From an uncultured Christensenella sp. (lineage in GTDB: Bacteria; Bacillota; Clostridia; Christensenellales; Borkfalkiaceae): a stretch of DNA of 64,000 nt. The stretch covers positions 1-64,000 of the forward strand of contig CAJTJC010000011.1 of assembly GCA_910576655.1 (NCBI GenBank). The letters run 5' to 3'. A program made the position numbers and the translations under genes. How positions within the stretch are numbered: position 1 is the first letter of the stretch; every line of letters starts with the position of its first letter. This document shows, one piece after another, positions 7,414 to 15,724 of the stretch. Below the pieces are notes generated by a model that saw only the letters and a list, made by a program, of their open reading frames with translations, did no database searches and had not been told where the DNA came from.

Positions 7414-7505
7414 CCCGTAAATTTTTTAAAAAATATGTAACTTTTTTGTTTAATCCCGTTAAATAAGCTTTATATTAATAATGTACAAACCAACGAGAGG
7501 CGATA

Positions 7506-8000
7506 ATGGAAGAGAGAGAAGAAGAAATTTTGAACGAACAGCCTCAGCAGGCAGAGCTTACCGAAGAGGAAAAGCTTACCGCGCTTGCGGAGGACTTCAA
7601 GCGAAAGTGGTATGCTGTTTCGGCCGAATACGACAATTACCGCAAGCGCAACGCTCAGGCGGTAGCGCGCGCGTATTCGGACGGCGTGTCGGACGCGATT
7701 TTAAAGTTGCTTCCCGTCGCCGATACGTTCGGTTATGCGCTGGACTCTTCGTCGGATGAAAAGACTCGCGCGGGGATAGATAAGATAATTAAAAACTTCA
7801 ATACCATTCTCGCTTCGCTCGGCGTGGAAGAGATTGCCGTCAATATCGGAGACCCGTTCGATGAGAATGTGGCATCGGCGGTTATGAACTTCCCCTGCGA
7901 AGAGGGTGAAGAGCCCAATACGGTCAAGCAGATTTTAAAGAAAGGCTACAGAAGCGGCGAGCGGGTTATCCGCTTTGCGCAGGTGGCGGTAACTATATAA
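7506..8000 (+). CDS. grpE: Nucleotide exchange factor GrpE
   Basis: 164 residues. GrpE releases ADP from DnaK as a coiled-coil dimer. The acidic start is followed by the long helix 'KWYAVSAEYDNYRKRNAQ' and a C-terminal beta domain with 'FDENVASAVMNFP' (usual 'NPEFHEAV' region) and 'ILKKGYRSGERVIRFAQVAV', the well-kept GrpE ending. ATG 7506 follows GAGAGG (7496-7500). First gene of grpE-dnaK-dnaJ. hrcA is absent upstream and I see no CIRCE inverted repeat, so heat-shock control must differ from the Bacillus type. Confidence 0.95.
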   Translation: MEEREEEILNEQPQQAELTEEEKLTALAEDFKRKWYAVSAEYDNYRKRNAQAVARAYSDGVSDAILKLLPVADTFGYALDSSSDEKTRAGIDKIIKNFNTILASLGVEEIAVNIGDPFDENVASAVMNFPCEEGEEPNTVKQILKKGYRSGERVIRFAQVAVTI

Positions 8001-8022
8001 TAAACATTCAGAGGTAATATAT

Positions 8023-9807
8023 ATGGGAAAAGTAATAGGTATCGATTTAGGAACAACCAACTCTTGCGTGGCGGTTATGGAAGGCGGCGAGCCCGTTGTT
8101 ATCGCCAACAGCGAGGGCAACAGAACCACGCCCTCGGTAGTATCTTTTAAAAACGACGGTAGCCGTATCGTCGGACAGGCGGCAAAGCGTCTTGCGGTTG
8201 CCCAGCCCGATAAGACGGTAATATCTATTAAACGCCACATGGGCGAAAGCTATAAGGTAAATATCGACCACGGATATTCCCCTCAGGAAATTTCCGCAAT
8301 GATACTTTCCAAGTTGAAGGCTGATGCCGAGAGTTATCTCGGCGGCAAGGTAACCGACGCGGTTATCACCTGTCCCGCATACTTCAACGACTCGCAGCGT
8401 CAGGCCACCAAGGACGCGGGTAAAATCGCGGGACTCAATGTATTGAGAATTATAAACGAGCCGACTGCGGCTGCGCTTGCGTACGGTCTTGACAAGCAGG
8501 AGGGTAGCCAGAAGGTTATGATTTACGACCTCGGCGGCGGCACGTTCGACGTTTCCATTCTCGAAATAGGCGACGGCGTATTCGAGGTTCTCGCAACCAA
8601 CGGCGATACCCGTCTCGGCGGCGACGACTTCGACAACAAGATAATGGACTTCCTCGTCGATACCTTCAAAAAGGATACGGGGGTAGACCTTTCCAAGGAT
8701 AAAATGGCTATGCAGAGGCTTAAAGAAGCAGCTGAAAAGGCCAAGATAGAGCTGTCGGGTATGAGTTCAACGAATATCAATCTGCCGTTTATCACGGTGG
8801 TTGACGGCGCGCCCCAGCACCTTGATATAGATTTGTCGAAACAGAAGTTCGATTCGCTTACCGCTGACCTCGTTGAAAGAACGGTAGAGCCTATGCGCAA
8901 GGCGATGCAGGATGCGGGGCTTAATTACAACGAAATCAATAAAGTTATTATGGTCGGCGGCTCTACGCGTATTCCCGCCGTATTCGATAAGGTAAAGAGC
9001 GTTACGGGCAAAGAGCCCTTCAAGGGCATAAACCCCGACGAGTGCGTCGCAATAGGCGCGGCAATTCAGGGCGGCGTGCTTTCGGGCGAGGTCAAGGACG
9101 TACTTCTGCTCGACGTTATGCCCCTAACCCTCGGTATCGAAACTCTCGGCGGCGTATCCACGCCCCTAATCGAGAGAAACACGACTATCCCCGTAAAGAA
9201 AAGTCAGGTGTTCTCGACCGCAGCCGACAATCAGCCGGGCGTTGAAATCAACGTCTTACAGGGTGAAAGAAAGTTCGCGCGCGACAATAAATCGCTTGGT
9301 AAGTTCATGCTTACAGATATTCCCCCCGCACCCCGCGGCGTGCCCCAGATTGAGGTTACGTTCGACGTGGACGCAAACGGTATCGTAAACGTCACCGCAA
9401 AGGATTTGGGAACGGGCAAGAGCACGAACATCACTATCACTGCTTCTACCAATCTTTCCGAGGACGACATCAATAAGGCTGTAAAGGACGCCGAAAGATA
9501 CGCTGAAGAGGACAAGAAGCGCAAAGAGGCAGTAGACAACAAGAACAACCTCGAAAGCATAATAGACAGCCTTGAAAAGACTGTAAAGGAAGCGGGCGAC
9601 AAGCTTTCCGACGAGGATAAGACCACCGTCGAAAACGCGGTTGCAAAGGCGAAAACCGAGCTTGAATCTGGCGACAACGACAGAATTAAAGCCGCTATCG
9701 ACACGCTGCAAAACGAAATTCAGCCCGTAATAGCGAAGATGTATCAGCAGGCTGGCGGAGCTCCCAACCCTGACGGCGGCGACGACACCGAATTCAGACA
9801 GCATTAA
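8023..9807 (+). CDS. dnaK: Chaperone protein DnaK (Hsp70)
   Basis: 594 residues. ATPase domain 1-~360 with 'IGIDLGTTNSCVAV', 'TCPAYFNDSQRQATKDAG' and 'YDLGGGTFDVSIL'; interdomain linker 'VLLLDVMPLTLGIE'; substrate-binding domain with 'QVFSTAADNQPGVEINVLQGER'-type beta core and helical lid ending in a Gly/Asp-rich tail. The segment missing in the ATPase domain compared with E. coli fits the shorter Gram-positive DnaK. GAGG ribosome-binding site before ATG 8023, 22 bases after grpE. Confidence 0.97.
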   Translation: MGKVIGIDLGTTNSCVAVMEGGEPVVIANSEGNRTTPSVVSFKNDGSRIVGQAAKRLAVAQPDKTVISIKRHMGESYKVNIDHGYSPQEISAMILSKLKADAESYLGGKVTDAVITCPAYFNDSQRQATKDAGKIAGLNVLRIINEPTAAALAYGLDKQEGSQKVMIYDLGGGTFDVSILEIGDGVFEVLATNGDTRLGGDDFDNKIMDFLVDTFKKDTGVDLSKDKMAMQRLKEAAEKAKIELSGMSSTNINLPFITVVDGAPQHLDIDLSKQKFDSLTADLVERTVEPMRKAMQDAGLNYNEINKVIMVGGSTRIPAVFDKVKSVTGKEPFKGINPDECVAIGAAIQGGVLSGEVKDVLLLDVMPLTLGIETLGGVSTPLIERNTTIPVKKSQVFSTAADNQPGVEINVLQGERKFARDNKSLGKFMLTDIPPAPRGVPQIEVTFDVDANGIVNVTAKDLGTGKSTNITITASTNLSEDDINKAVKDAERYAEEDKKRKEAVDNKNNLESIIDSLEKTVKEAGDKLSDEDKTTVENAVAKAKTELESGDNDRIKAAIDTLQNEIQPVIAKMYQQAGGAPNPDGGDDTEFRQH

Positions 9808-9827
9808 TCGATTGAAAAAATATTAAA

Positions 9828-9870
9828 GCATACTGCCTTGAAAAGTAATCTTTTCAAGGCAATAGTATGT
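9828..9870 (+). promoter_or_regulatory. Intercistronic hairpin between dnaK and dnaJ
   Basis: Stem GCCTTGAAAAG (9835-9845) pairs perfectly with CTTTTCAAGGC (9850-9860) around a TAAT loop; after a three-base bulge the stem extends with ATACT/AGTAT. No U-run follows, so it is unlikely to terminate fully. It may act as an RNA-processing or stability element that sets dnaK above dnaJ. Confidence 0.65.
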
Positions 9871-9882
9871 ATAAGGTAACTT

Positions 9883-11037
9883 ATGGCGAAAAATTATTAC
9901 GATATTCTGGGCGTGCCCAAGACGGCGTCGTCAGACGAAATCAAGGCGGCATACAGAAAGCTTGCCAAGCAGTATCACCCCGACTTTCACCCCGGCGACA
10001 AGGCGGCTGCCGAGAAGTTTAAGGAAATAAACGAGGCTAACGCGGTGCTGTCGGACGACGCTAAGCGCAAGCAGTACGACTTCGAGCAATCGCACCCCGG
10101 CATGGGAGGCGGCGGTCACGGTCCGTTCGGCGGATTCAGCGGCGGCGGTATGGGCGGCTTCGAGGATATAATAAACTCGATGTTCGGCGGCGGCTCGCCG
10201 TTCGGCAACTTCGGCGGCGGCATGGGCGCCGAGAAGAAGAACCGCGGTGCGGACATTCAGCAGACCGTCTATCTGTCCTTTCTCGACGCTATCAACGGCT
10301 GCACCAAGGAAATCAGCTATACCCGTAACGAGCCCTGCATTGCCTGTAAGGGCTCGGGCGCGAAGCACGGAACGTCGTTCAAGGTCTGCACCTGCTGCGG
10401 CGGAAGCGGTCGTATAAAGTACACGCAGGATACCATTTTCGGCAGGACCATTCAGGTCGGCGTTTGTCCCGACTGCGGCGGAAGCGGCAGAATGGTCACG
10501 GATAAGTGCCCCGACTGTAAGGGCAAGGGCTTCGTAAGGAAGGAAACGCGCTTTACCGTCAATATTCCCGCGGGCGTCGATAAGGACAGCAGCCTCAGAA
10601 AACGCGGCTACGGTCAGGCGGCGGGCAACGGCGGCGAGGCGGGCGATTTGTACATCTTTTTCAGAATCGAGCCGCACAAGCTGCTGCGCCGCGAGGACAA
10701 GGATTTGTACGTAACCGTTCCCATTTCTTACAGAACGGCGGTGCTCGGCGGTAAAATTACCGTTCCCGCAGCGGACAACACTATCGAGCTGAACGTGCCC
10801 GAGGGCACGGCTTCGGGCACGCGCTTCTGCGTGCGAGGCAAAGGCGTAAAGACGGTCAACGGTATAGGCAATCTGTACGTTACCGTAGAGATAGATATTC
10901 CCCAACGACTTTCGCGCGACCAGCTTAAAAAGCTGTCCGACTACGAAAATTCGGTTTCCATAAAGTCCTGCGACAATATGCAGAAGTACGCCAACAATAT
11001 GTCGGCGGTGTACGGCAAAAAGGTCGATAAACAGTAA
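9883..11037 (+). CDS. dnaJ: Chaperone protein DnaJ (Hsp40)
   Basis: 384 residues. J domain 1-70 with 'KQYHPDFHPGD' (HPD motif that stimulates DnaK ATPase), Gly/Phe-rich linker 80-120, four zinc-binding repeats of the CxxCxGxG type ('CIACKGSG', 'CTCCGGSG', 'CPDCGGSG', 'CPDCKGKG') and the C-terminal substrate-binding beta domains. Complete class A DnaJ. Follows dnaK after a strong hairpin and ends just before the DnaA-box region. Confidence 0.96.
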   Translation: MAKNYYDILGVPKTASSDEIKAAYRKLAKQYHPDFHPGDKAAAEKFKEINEANAVLSDDAKRKQYDFEQSHPGMGGGGHGPFGGFSGGGMGGFEDIINSMFGGGSPFGNFGGGMGAEKKNRGADIQQTVYLSFLDAINGCTKEISYTRNEPCIACKGSGAKHGTSFKVCTCCGGSGRIKYTQDTIFGRTIQVGVCPDCGGSGRMVTDKCPDCKGKGFVRKETRFTVNIPAGVDKDSSLRKRGYGQAAGNGGEAGDLYIFFRIEPHKLLRREDKDLYVTVPISYRTAVLGGKITVPAADNTIELNVPEGTASGTRFCVRGKGVKTVNGIGNLYVTVEIDIPQRLSRDQLKKLSDYENSVSIKSCDNMQKYANNMSAVYGKKVDKQ

Positions 11038-11072
11038 AACTATACTTCGACTATAAGGATAAATTGCATAAA

Positions 11073-11104
11073 AACAGCCGACCGCTGTCAAGCGGTCGGC
11101 TGTT
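11073..11104 (+). terminator. Strong hairpin after dnaJ
   Basis: Fourteen-pair stem AACAGCCGACCGCT/AGCGGTCGGCTGTT with loop GTCA. It lacks a clean U-run (TTACGTTATCC follows), so it may stop transcription imperfectly or protect the 3' end. It sits directly beside the DnaA boxes. Confidence 0.6.
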
Positions 11105-11107
11105 ACG

Positions 11108-11266
11108 TTATCCACAAAAAGTTATCCACATTATAGGTTGTGGACAGGCGTTAATAAAGGGGTAAGGTAAAATTATATCCACAATTTATCCACAAAACGC
11201 GTAAAACAGCGTTTCACGCGACAGTTTTCGACAAACATCCGTTTTTTATGCAAAAAGTTATCCACA
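11108..11266. promoter_or_regulatory. DnaA-box cluster
   Basis: Four perfect copies of the DnaA box TTATCCACA on the plus strand at 11108-11116, 11122-11130, 11186-11194 and 11258-11266, plus ATATCCACA (11175-11183, one mismatch) and a reverse CTGTCCACA-like site (about 11139-11147, two mismatches). The last box overlaps the stop codon of the DUF3737 gene. The sequence between is fairly AT-rich. Such density is expected at oriC or at extra-origin DnaA-binding clusters; no dnaA, dnaN, rpmH or gyrB is nearby. Confidence 0.75.
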
Positions 11267-12112
11267 TTTCCTTTCGCGCGTGACGACTTCGCCGTTACAG
11301 GGTACGACGTTATCGCCGCGGATAACCTCGCCTACGCTGTCTACGGTGATAATTCCGCTTTTCGGGTTTTTAATAGATACTATATGGCCGGTAACGTCCG
11401 CGTTTACGTCGGAATATTCGAACGCGAGGTCGCAGCCCTCGGTGCGGCAGTTGATAAGGGTAAGGTTTTTGCAGTAGCAGAGGGGCTGAGTGCCGATAAT
11501 GAGGCAGTTGATAAGCGTAAGCCCTTCAGAATACCAACCGAGGTATTCGCCTTTAAGCACGGAATTTTTTACCGTCATATTCTTGCAGTGCCAGAACGCG
11601 TCCTTCGTGTCGAAATTGCAATCCTCTATGACGGCGTTTTCTACGTACTGAAAAGAGTATTTGCCTTTCATGGTTACGTTTTTCAGTTTAATATCGCGGC
11701 ACTCGAAAAGGAAATACTGCGATTCCACGGTGCAGTCAATCATTTCAAGTCCGCGGCAGCGCCAGCCGAACTCGGGCGAGTTGACGTCGCAATGCGTCAG
11801 CACCGTGTCGTCGCACTCTCTCAAAGCCTTAATTCCGCCGAGCGTGCTGCCCTTGATGACGCCGTTTTTCGAGTACCAGAGCGCGGCGCGGGTAAGCTCG
11901 TCCATAGTACAGTTTTCTATAACGTAGTCGCTGTCGTGCCAGAAGGGATAGCGCAGCGAAAAGCTGCAATTCTTGACCGTCACGCCGCGGCACTCTTTAA
12001 GCACGGATTCGCCGTCTGCGGGGCCCGCAAACGTGCAGTTTTCTACCGTCGCGCCCGAAAGGTTGTAAAGCGCGCGCTCTTCGTCAAACGTCTTGCCGTA
12101 AATTCTATTCAT
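11258..12112 (-). CDS. DUF3737 family right-handed beta-helix protein
   Basis: 284 residues built of short repeats with regular Asn/Cys positions ('VENCTFAG', 'VKNCSFSL', 'IENCTMDE', 'LTHCDVNS', 'MIDCTVES', 'IEDCNFDT', 'LINCLIIG', 'LINCRTEG'), the pattern of a parallel beta-helix, and with aromatic 'WH' and 'WYS' side chains at turns. This is DUF3737, common in gut Firmicutes; function unknown, a role on carbohydrates is often supposed. I place the start at ATG 12112 since 'MNRIYGKTFDEERA' is the usual family start. That ATG begins six bases after a consensus -10 box: probably leaderless. Confidence 0.85.
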   Translation of the reverse strand: MNRIYGKTFDEERALYNLSGATVENCTFAGPADGESVLKECRGVTVKNCSFSLRYPFWHDSDYVIENCTMDELTRAALWYSKNGVIKGSTLGGIKALRECDDTVLTHCDVNSPEFGWRCRGLEMIDCTVESQYFLFECRDIKLKNVTMKGKYSFQYVENAVIEDCNFDTKDAFWHCKNMTVKNSVLKGEYLGWYSEGLTLINCLIIGTQPLCYCKNLTLINCRTEGCDLAFEYSDVNADVTGHIVSIKNPKSGIITVDSVGEVIRGDNVVPCNGEVVTRERKCG

Positions 12113-12118
12113 ATTTAT

Positions 12119-12147
12119 ATTATAGGATAAAAGCCGCTTTATGTCAA
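12119..12147 (-). promoter_or_regulatory. Leaderless promoter of DUF3737 gene
   Basis: Minus strand TTGACA (12147-12142), 17-base spacer, TATAAT (12124-12119), then six bases and the ATG at 12112. The expected start of transcription coincides with the start codon. Confidence 0.85.
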
Positions 12148-12246
12148 TGCTTTTTAAAAACGGCACGGGCACGGGCGATAATATTGTCGAAAAATGAAAG
12201 GCGTAACAAAAATTGTGAAACTTTAACGAAAGTTAAAAGATTTCTA

Positions 12247-12275
12247 TTGCAAATTGAGTAAATATATGGTAAAAT
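12247..12275 (+). promoter_or_regulatory. V-ATPase operon promoter, leaderless
   Basis: TTGCAA (12247-12252), 17-base spacer, TAAAAT (12270-12275), seven bases, ATG 12283. No ribosome-binding site is visible between -10 box and start codon. Confidence 0.7.
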
Positions 12276-12282
12276 TTACGGT

Positions 12283-12600
12283 ATGCAGGAAATAATCGAA
12301 CTTATAAATAAAGCCGAAGCTCAGGCGGCTGAAATAAAGGCGAACGCGCTTGCAAAGGCGGCTGAAATAGCTGCCGCGGCAGAGGAACGCGCTGCGGATA
12401 TAGAAAAGCTTTCCGAGGCGGACTGTAAGTCCCTGCGCGAGCAGATAGCAAAAAACGCAGCGGCGGAAGCGCAGCGGCGTTACGACGACGAAATTACGGT
12501 CAACAGGGCGAAGGCTGCGAAGTACTGTGCCGACCGTTTAAAGGAAACCGACAAAACTGTAAACGACATAGTTCGGAGGATAACGCGTGGCAGTCGTTGA
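12283..12600 (+). CDS. V-type ATPase peripheral stalk subunit (G/H-like)
   Basis: 105 residues, almost entirely Ala/Glu/Lys-rich alpha-helix ('IIELINKAEAQAAEIKANALAKAAEIAAAAEERA'-type heptads), as in the G/H (AtpH/NtpF) subunit that pairs with subunit E to form the peripheral stalk linking the A3B3 head to subunit I. Position as first gene before subunit I fits. It overlaps the next gene by 14 bases, and that gene's GGAGG lies within this one, so translation is probably coupled. Confidence 0.8.
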   Translation: MQEIIELINKAEAQAAEIKANALAKAAEIAAAAEERAADIEKLSEADCKSLREQIAKNAAAEAQRRYDDEITVNRAKAAKYCADRLKETDKTVNDIVRRITRGSR

Positions 12601-14581
12601 AATGAGCAAACTCAATCTCATTGCGCTCGAATACGACAGGGACAGCATTTTAAACGCCCTGCAACGCACTCAGGCGACCGAGATTAAGCTCTACGGCGAA
12701 ACCGAAAATACTCAACCGTTAGAAACGGACACGGAGGCTTTGCGCGACCGTCTTGCAAGGGCAGAGGCGGCGCTCGAAGTCCTTTTGCGGCGCGTAGAAA
12801 ACTATTACAAGGAAAATAAAATCAAGTCGGACAATCTCGGCGAGACGGAAGTAAGCTATGGCGAATTTATGGGCGCGCGAGAGGCGGCTGACGAAACCGA
12901 GAAGCTGATAGATAATATAAATGCCGTTATCGACAACGAAATGCAGCTGAAAGCCGAGCTTGCCAAGACCGAGCGTCTGCTTGCGACGGCGCGCATTTAT
13001 TCGTGCTACGGCGGGTCGCTGCACCCCGAAAACACCGCTCACGTTTCGGTAAAGATAGGCACCGTGCCCGTGCAGCAGAGGGAAAGCTTTGCAAAGGCTG
13101 CCGACGGGGTTTCGCTGCTGAGTTATAAATTTATTGCTGCGGACGCGGAAAGCGCGCTTATAACGATAGCCGCGCACAAGGCCGCCGAAGCGGAGGTTTA
13201 CGACCTTTTGAGCGGCGTCAACTTTTCCGCCTGTCCGTTCGACGGGGACTGCACGGGCGAACAGCTTTTCGCTACCCTCACCCAAAAGAAAACCGAGCTT
13301 TCGATAAGCATACAACAATTAAATAAAGAGCTGCTGTCGCTCGAAGCGCGCATACGCGAACTTAAAATATATTGCGACTTCGTTGGGTTCGAGCTGGAAA
13401 AAGCCGAACAGTGCGAAAAAATGCGCAAGACGCAAAAGACCTTTCTTTTAGAGGCGTACGTTCCTACGGAAATGCGCGAAGGAGTAGAGGGGGCTTTAAA
13501 CGAAGCGGCAAGCGCGGTATGGTACGAATTTTCGCAGCCGTCCGAGGACGAGCAGCCGCCGACGCTGCTGAAAAATAATAAAGTAGTCAAAAACTTCGAG
13601 GCGGTGACGGACATGTATTCGCCCGTCAATTACCGCGAATTCGACCCCAACACGGTTATGGCATTCTTTTACAGTCTGTTTTTAGGCTTTATAATGGGCG
13701 ACGTTATTTACGGCCTGCTGATGTCGGTAATCGGCGGGTTCGTATATTTCAGGTCCAAGCGCGAAACGGGTATGAAGAAGCTTGCGGGCGTATTTGCCGT
13801 CGGCGGAATATTCGCAATACTTTGGGGCTTTTTGTTTAACTCGTTTTTGGGAATGGCGGCGTTGCCGCACACCGTTATGCCCGACGCTATGAGCGGACGG
13901 TATTCGCTTATGGGCATACAAATTCCGTCGGTACTCGTTATCAGTATGATAATCGGCATAGTTCAGCTCGGCGCGGGCTACGCCTGCCGCGCGGTTCAGT
14001 GCTGGCGCAGGGGCGATACGTGGGGCGGAATTTTCGACGGCGTAAGCTGGACCATGTTTATGGTCGGCGTACTGCTTGCCGTAATAGGACTCGTCGAAGA
14101 TTTCAACGCTTCCCCGCTTGCGCTTGCGGGCGGAATAATTGCCGGCGGGTCGCTGTTACTTGCAATGCTGACCGCAGGCAGAAAGGAAAAGATAGTCGGC
14201 AAATTCACCAAGGGCTTCGGCGCTGCGTACGGCGTTATAAATATCGTTTCGGACATTTTAAGCTACGCAAGACTTTACGGTCTGATGCTGTCGGGCGCGG
14301 TAATCGCGCAGATAATTTCGGGCTTCGTGGTGACGGGCTACAACGGCAGCACGCCGTTCCTTTTCAGCGGTAACGCGGGGCTTATAATTCTCGGCGTGGT
14401 GCTTATGGTCGTAGGGCATATCTTCAACCTTGCGATAGGTCTGCTCGGCGCGTATATCCACGATGCAAGGCTTCAATACGTCGAGTTCTACGGCAGATTT
14501 TACGAGGGCGAGGGAACGCTGTTCAAGCCCCTCGGCTCGGATATGAAGCACACTTATCTCGTTTTAAATGAAAATAATTAA
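12587..14581 (+). CDS. V-type ATP synthase subunit I
   Basis: 664 residues. The cytosolic half (1-~340) is coiled-coil rich; the C-terminal half has seven to eight TM helices from 'TVMAFFYSLFLGFIMGDVIYGLL' onward. Subunit I forms the ion half-channels against the K ring and holds the peripheral stalks. Family marks are 'MGDVIYG', 'FGAAYGVINIVSDILSYARLYGLM' (with the essential channel Arg) and the 'GHIFNLAIGLLGAYIHDARLQYVEFYGRFYEGEG' ending. GTG start at 12587 with GGAGG seven bases before. Confidence 0.95.
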   Translation: MAVVEMSKLNLIALEYDRDSILNALQRTQATEIKLYGETENTQPLETDTEALRDRLARAEAALEVLLRRVENYYKENKIKSDNLGETEVSYGEFMGAREAADETEKLIDNINAVIDNEMQLKAELAKTERLLATARIYSCYGGSLHPENTAHVSVKIGTVPVQQRESFAKAADGVSLLSYKFIAADAESALITIAAHKAAEAEVYDLLSGVNFSACPFDGDCTGEQLFATLTQKKTELSISIQQLNKELLSLEARIRELKIYCDFVGFELEKAEQCEKMRKTQKTFLLEAYVPTEMREGVEGALNEAASAVWYEFSQPSEDEQPPTLLKNNKVVKNFEAVTDMYSPVNYREFDPNTVMAFFYSLFLGFIMGDVIYGLLMSVIGGFVYFRSKRETGMKKLAGVFAVGGIFAILWGFLFNSFLGMAALPHTVMPDAMSGRYSLMGIQIPSVLVISMIIGIVQLGAGYACRAVQCWRRGDTWGGIFDGVSWTMFMVGVLLAVIGLVEDFNASPLALAGGIIAGGSLLLAMLTAGRKEKIVGKFTKGFGAAYGVINIVSDILSYARLYGLMLSGAVIAQIISGFVVTGYNGSTPFLFSGNAGLIILGVVLMVVGHIFNLAIGLLGAYIHDARLQYVEFYGRFYEGEGTLFKPLGSDMKHTYLVLNENN

Positions 14582-14605
14582 TATAAAATTCGGAGGTTCA
14601 TTATT

Positions 14606-15046
14606 ATGGAAACAGGTTATATAATCGGTATAATCGGAATTGCGCTTTGCGTGCTGCTTTGCGGAATAGGTTCTGCTTACGGTCTTTACAAGACGGGCGG
14701 CGCGGCTGCGGGCGTGCTGGGCGAGGACCCCAAAAAGTTCGGTAAGGTGCTCGTTCTCGTGCTCCTTCCCGCAACGCAGGGTATTTACGGCTTTATTATC
14801 GGTATTATAGGCTCGTCGTCGCTTGTCGAGGCAATGACTGCGGCGCAGGGCTGGGCGCTTTTCGGCGCGGTTATGCCCATGGCGGTTTCGGGCTTCGTAA
14901 CCGGCATTTTGCAGGGTAAATCGGCAGTCAACTGTATATACGCCGTAGGCAAGCAGGAATCGCTTGGCGGTAAGCTTATCATTTATCCCGCAATGATAGA
15001 GTTCTACGCAATTCTCGGACTTATCATTTCTATAATGGTTATCTGA
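14606..15046 (+). CDS. V-type ATP synthase subunit K (rotor ring), Na+-type site
   Basis: 146 residues, four TM helices (two fused hairpins) with Gly-rich packing. The ion-binding residues of the Enterococcus hirae Na+-ATPase NtpK (Leu61, Thr64, Gln65, Gln110, Glu139) all have counterparts here at a constant offset of seven: Leu54, Thr57, Gln58 ('LLPATQGIYG'), Gln103 ('ILQGKS') and Glu132 ('MIEFYAILG'). Only the second hairpin carries the carboxylate, as in V-type K subunits. The enzyme is therefore predicted to move Na+. CGGAGG precedes ATG 14606. Confidence 0.95.
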   Translation: METGYIIGIIGIALCVLLCGIGSAYGLYKTGGAAAGVLGEDPKKFGKVLVLVLLPATQGIYGFIIGIIGSSSLVEAMTAAQGWALFGAVMPMAVSGFVTGILQGKSAVNCIYAVGKQESLGGKLIIYPAMIEFYAILGLIISIMVI

Positions 15047-15107
15047 TTTTTGAAAACGTACTGCGTCGGGTTGCGCAATGCCGCCCCGATAAAGCAAGAG
15101 GTATTCT

Positions 15108-15680
15108 ATGAGTGAACAGGCGATAGTCGAAAAAATAATAGCCGACGCCGAAACGGAGGCGCAGGCAATAATAGCCGACGCCGAAAAAAAGGCGGAGGCA
15201 GTCGTCGCGGCTGCCAACGGGCGCGCTGAAAGGCGGCTTAAAGGCGAAAGGGATGCGGCTGAAAGAAAAGCGCAAAGCGTGCTTGACGGCAAGGCTGCAA
15301 CCGCGCGTCTCGACAGTGCGAAGATAATGCTCGGCGAAAAGCGCGCCGTAATCGACGAGGTTTACGCCCGCGCGCTTGCGGCTATGCGCGAAATGGGCAA
15401 GGCTGACGCCCTGCGTTTTTGCGGGCGGCTGCTGTCCGAGTACGCCGAGGAGGGCGACGAGATAGTGTTCGCCGACAACTTTGCGTATTCGCAGGACGCG
15501 GCTAAGCTTGACGTGGTTAAGGAAAAGAAGCTGAAGGTTTCGCCCAAAAAGGCGGCGATTGACGGCGGCTTCCTGCTTATAGGCGCGACCTCGGATAAAA
15601 ACCTTTCGTATTCCGCGATACTTGCCGCGGACAGAGAGGACAATCAAGCTGAAATAGCGGGCAAAATTTTTTCGGTTTAA
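15108..15680 (+). CDS. V-type ATP synthase subunit E
   Basis: 190 residues: N-terminal half a long Ala/Glu/Lys helix with repeated 'IIADAE' units, C-terminal half a mixed alpha/beta domain with the E-type segment 'KVSPKKAAIDGGFLLIGATSDKN' (usual 'GGLI...D..I..NN'). Partner of the G/H subunit in the peripheral stalk. ATG 15108 with AGAGG before it; order K-E-C is standard in bacterial V-ATPase operons. Confidence 0.9.
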   Translation: MSEQAIVEKIIADAETEAQAIIADAEKKAEAVVAAANGRAERRLKGERDAAERKAQSVLDGKAATARLDSAKIMLGEKRAVIDEVYARALAAMREMGKADALRFCGRLLSEYAEEGDEIVFADNFAYSQDAAKLDVVKEKKLKVSPKKAAIDGGFLLIGATSDKNLSYSAILAADREDNQAEIAGKIFSV

Positions 15681-15724
15681 ACGAGTGCGGCCCGCGCGGT
15701 CGGTAATATTTTGGAATTATTAAA

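Noticed and set aside
7414..7505. CIRCE element before grpE
   Set aside because: No TTAGCACTC-N9-GAGTGCTAA-like repeat is present, and hrcA is absent.
9931..11115. 394-residue open frame antisense to dnaJ
   Set aside because: Shadow of a GC-rich coding strand; dnaJ is unmistakable and the antisense product resembles no family.
11108..11266. Calling the DnaA-box cluster oriC
   Set aside because: No dnaA/dnaN/rpmH context, no change in gene direction around it, skew not computed; kept as a finding only.
11384..12130. 248-residue open frame antisense to the DUF3737 gene
   Set aside because: The beta-helix repeat on the minus strand explains the sequence; no ribosome-binding site or promoter for the plus frame.
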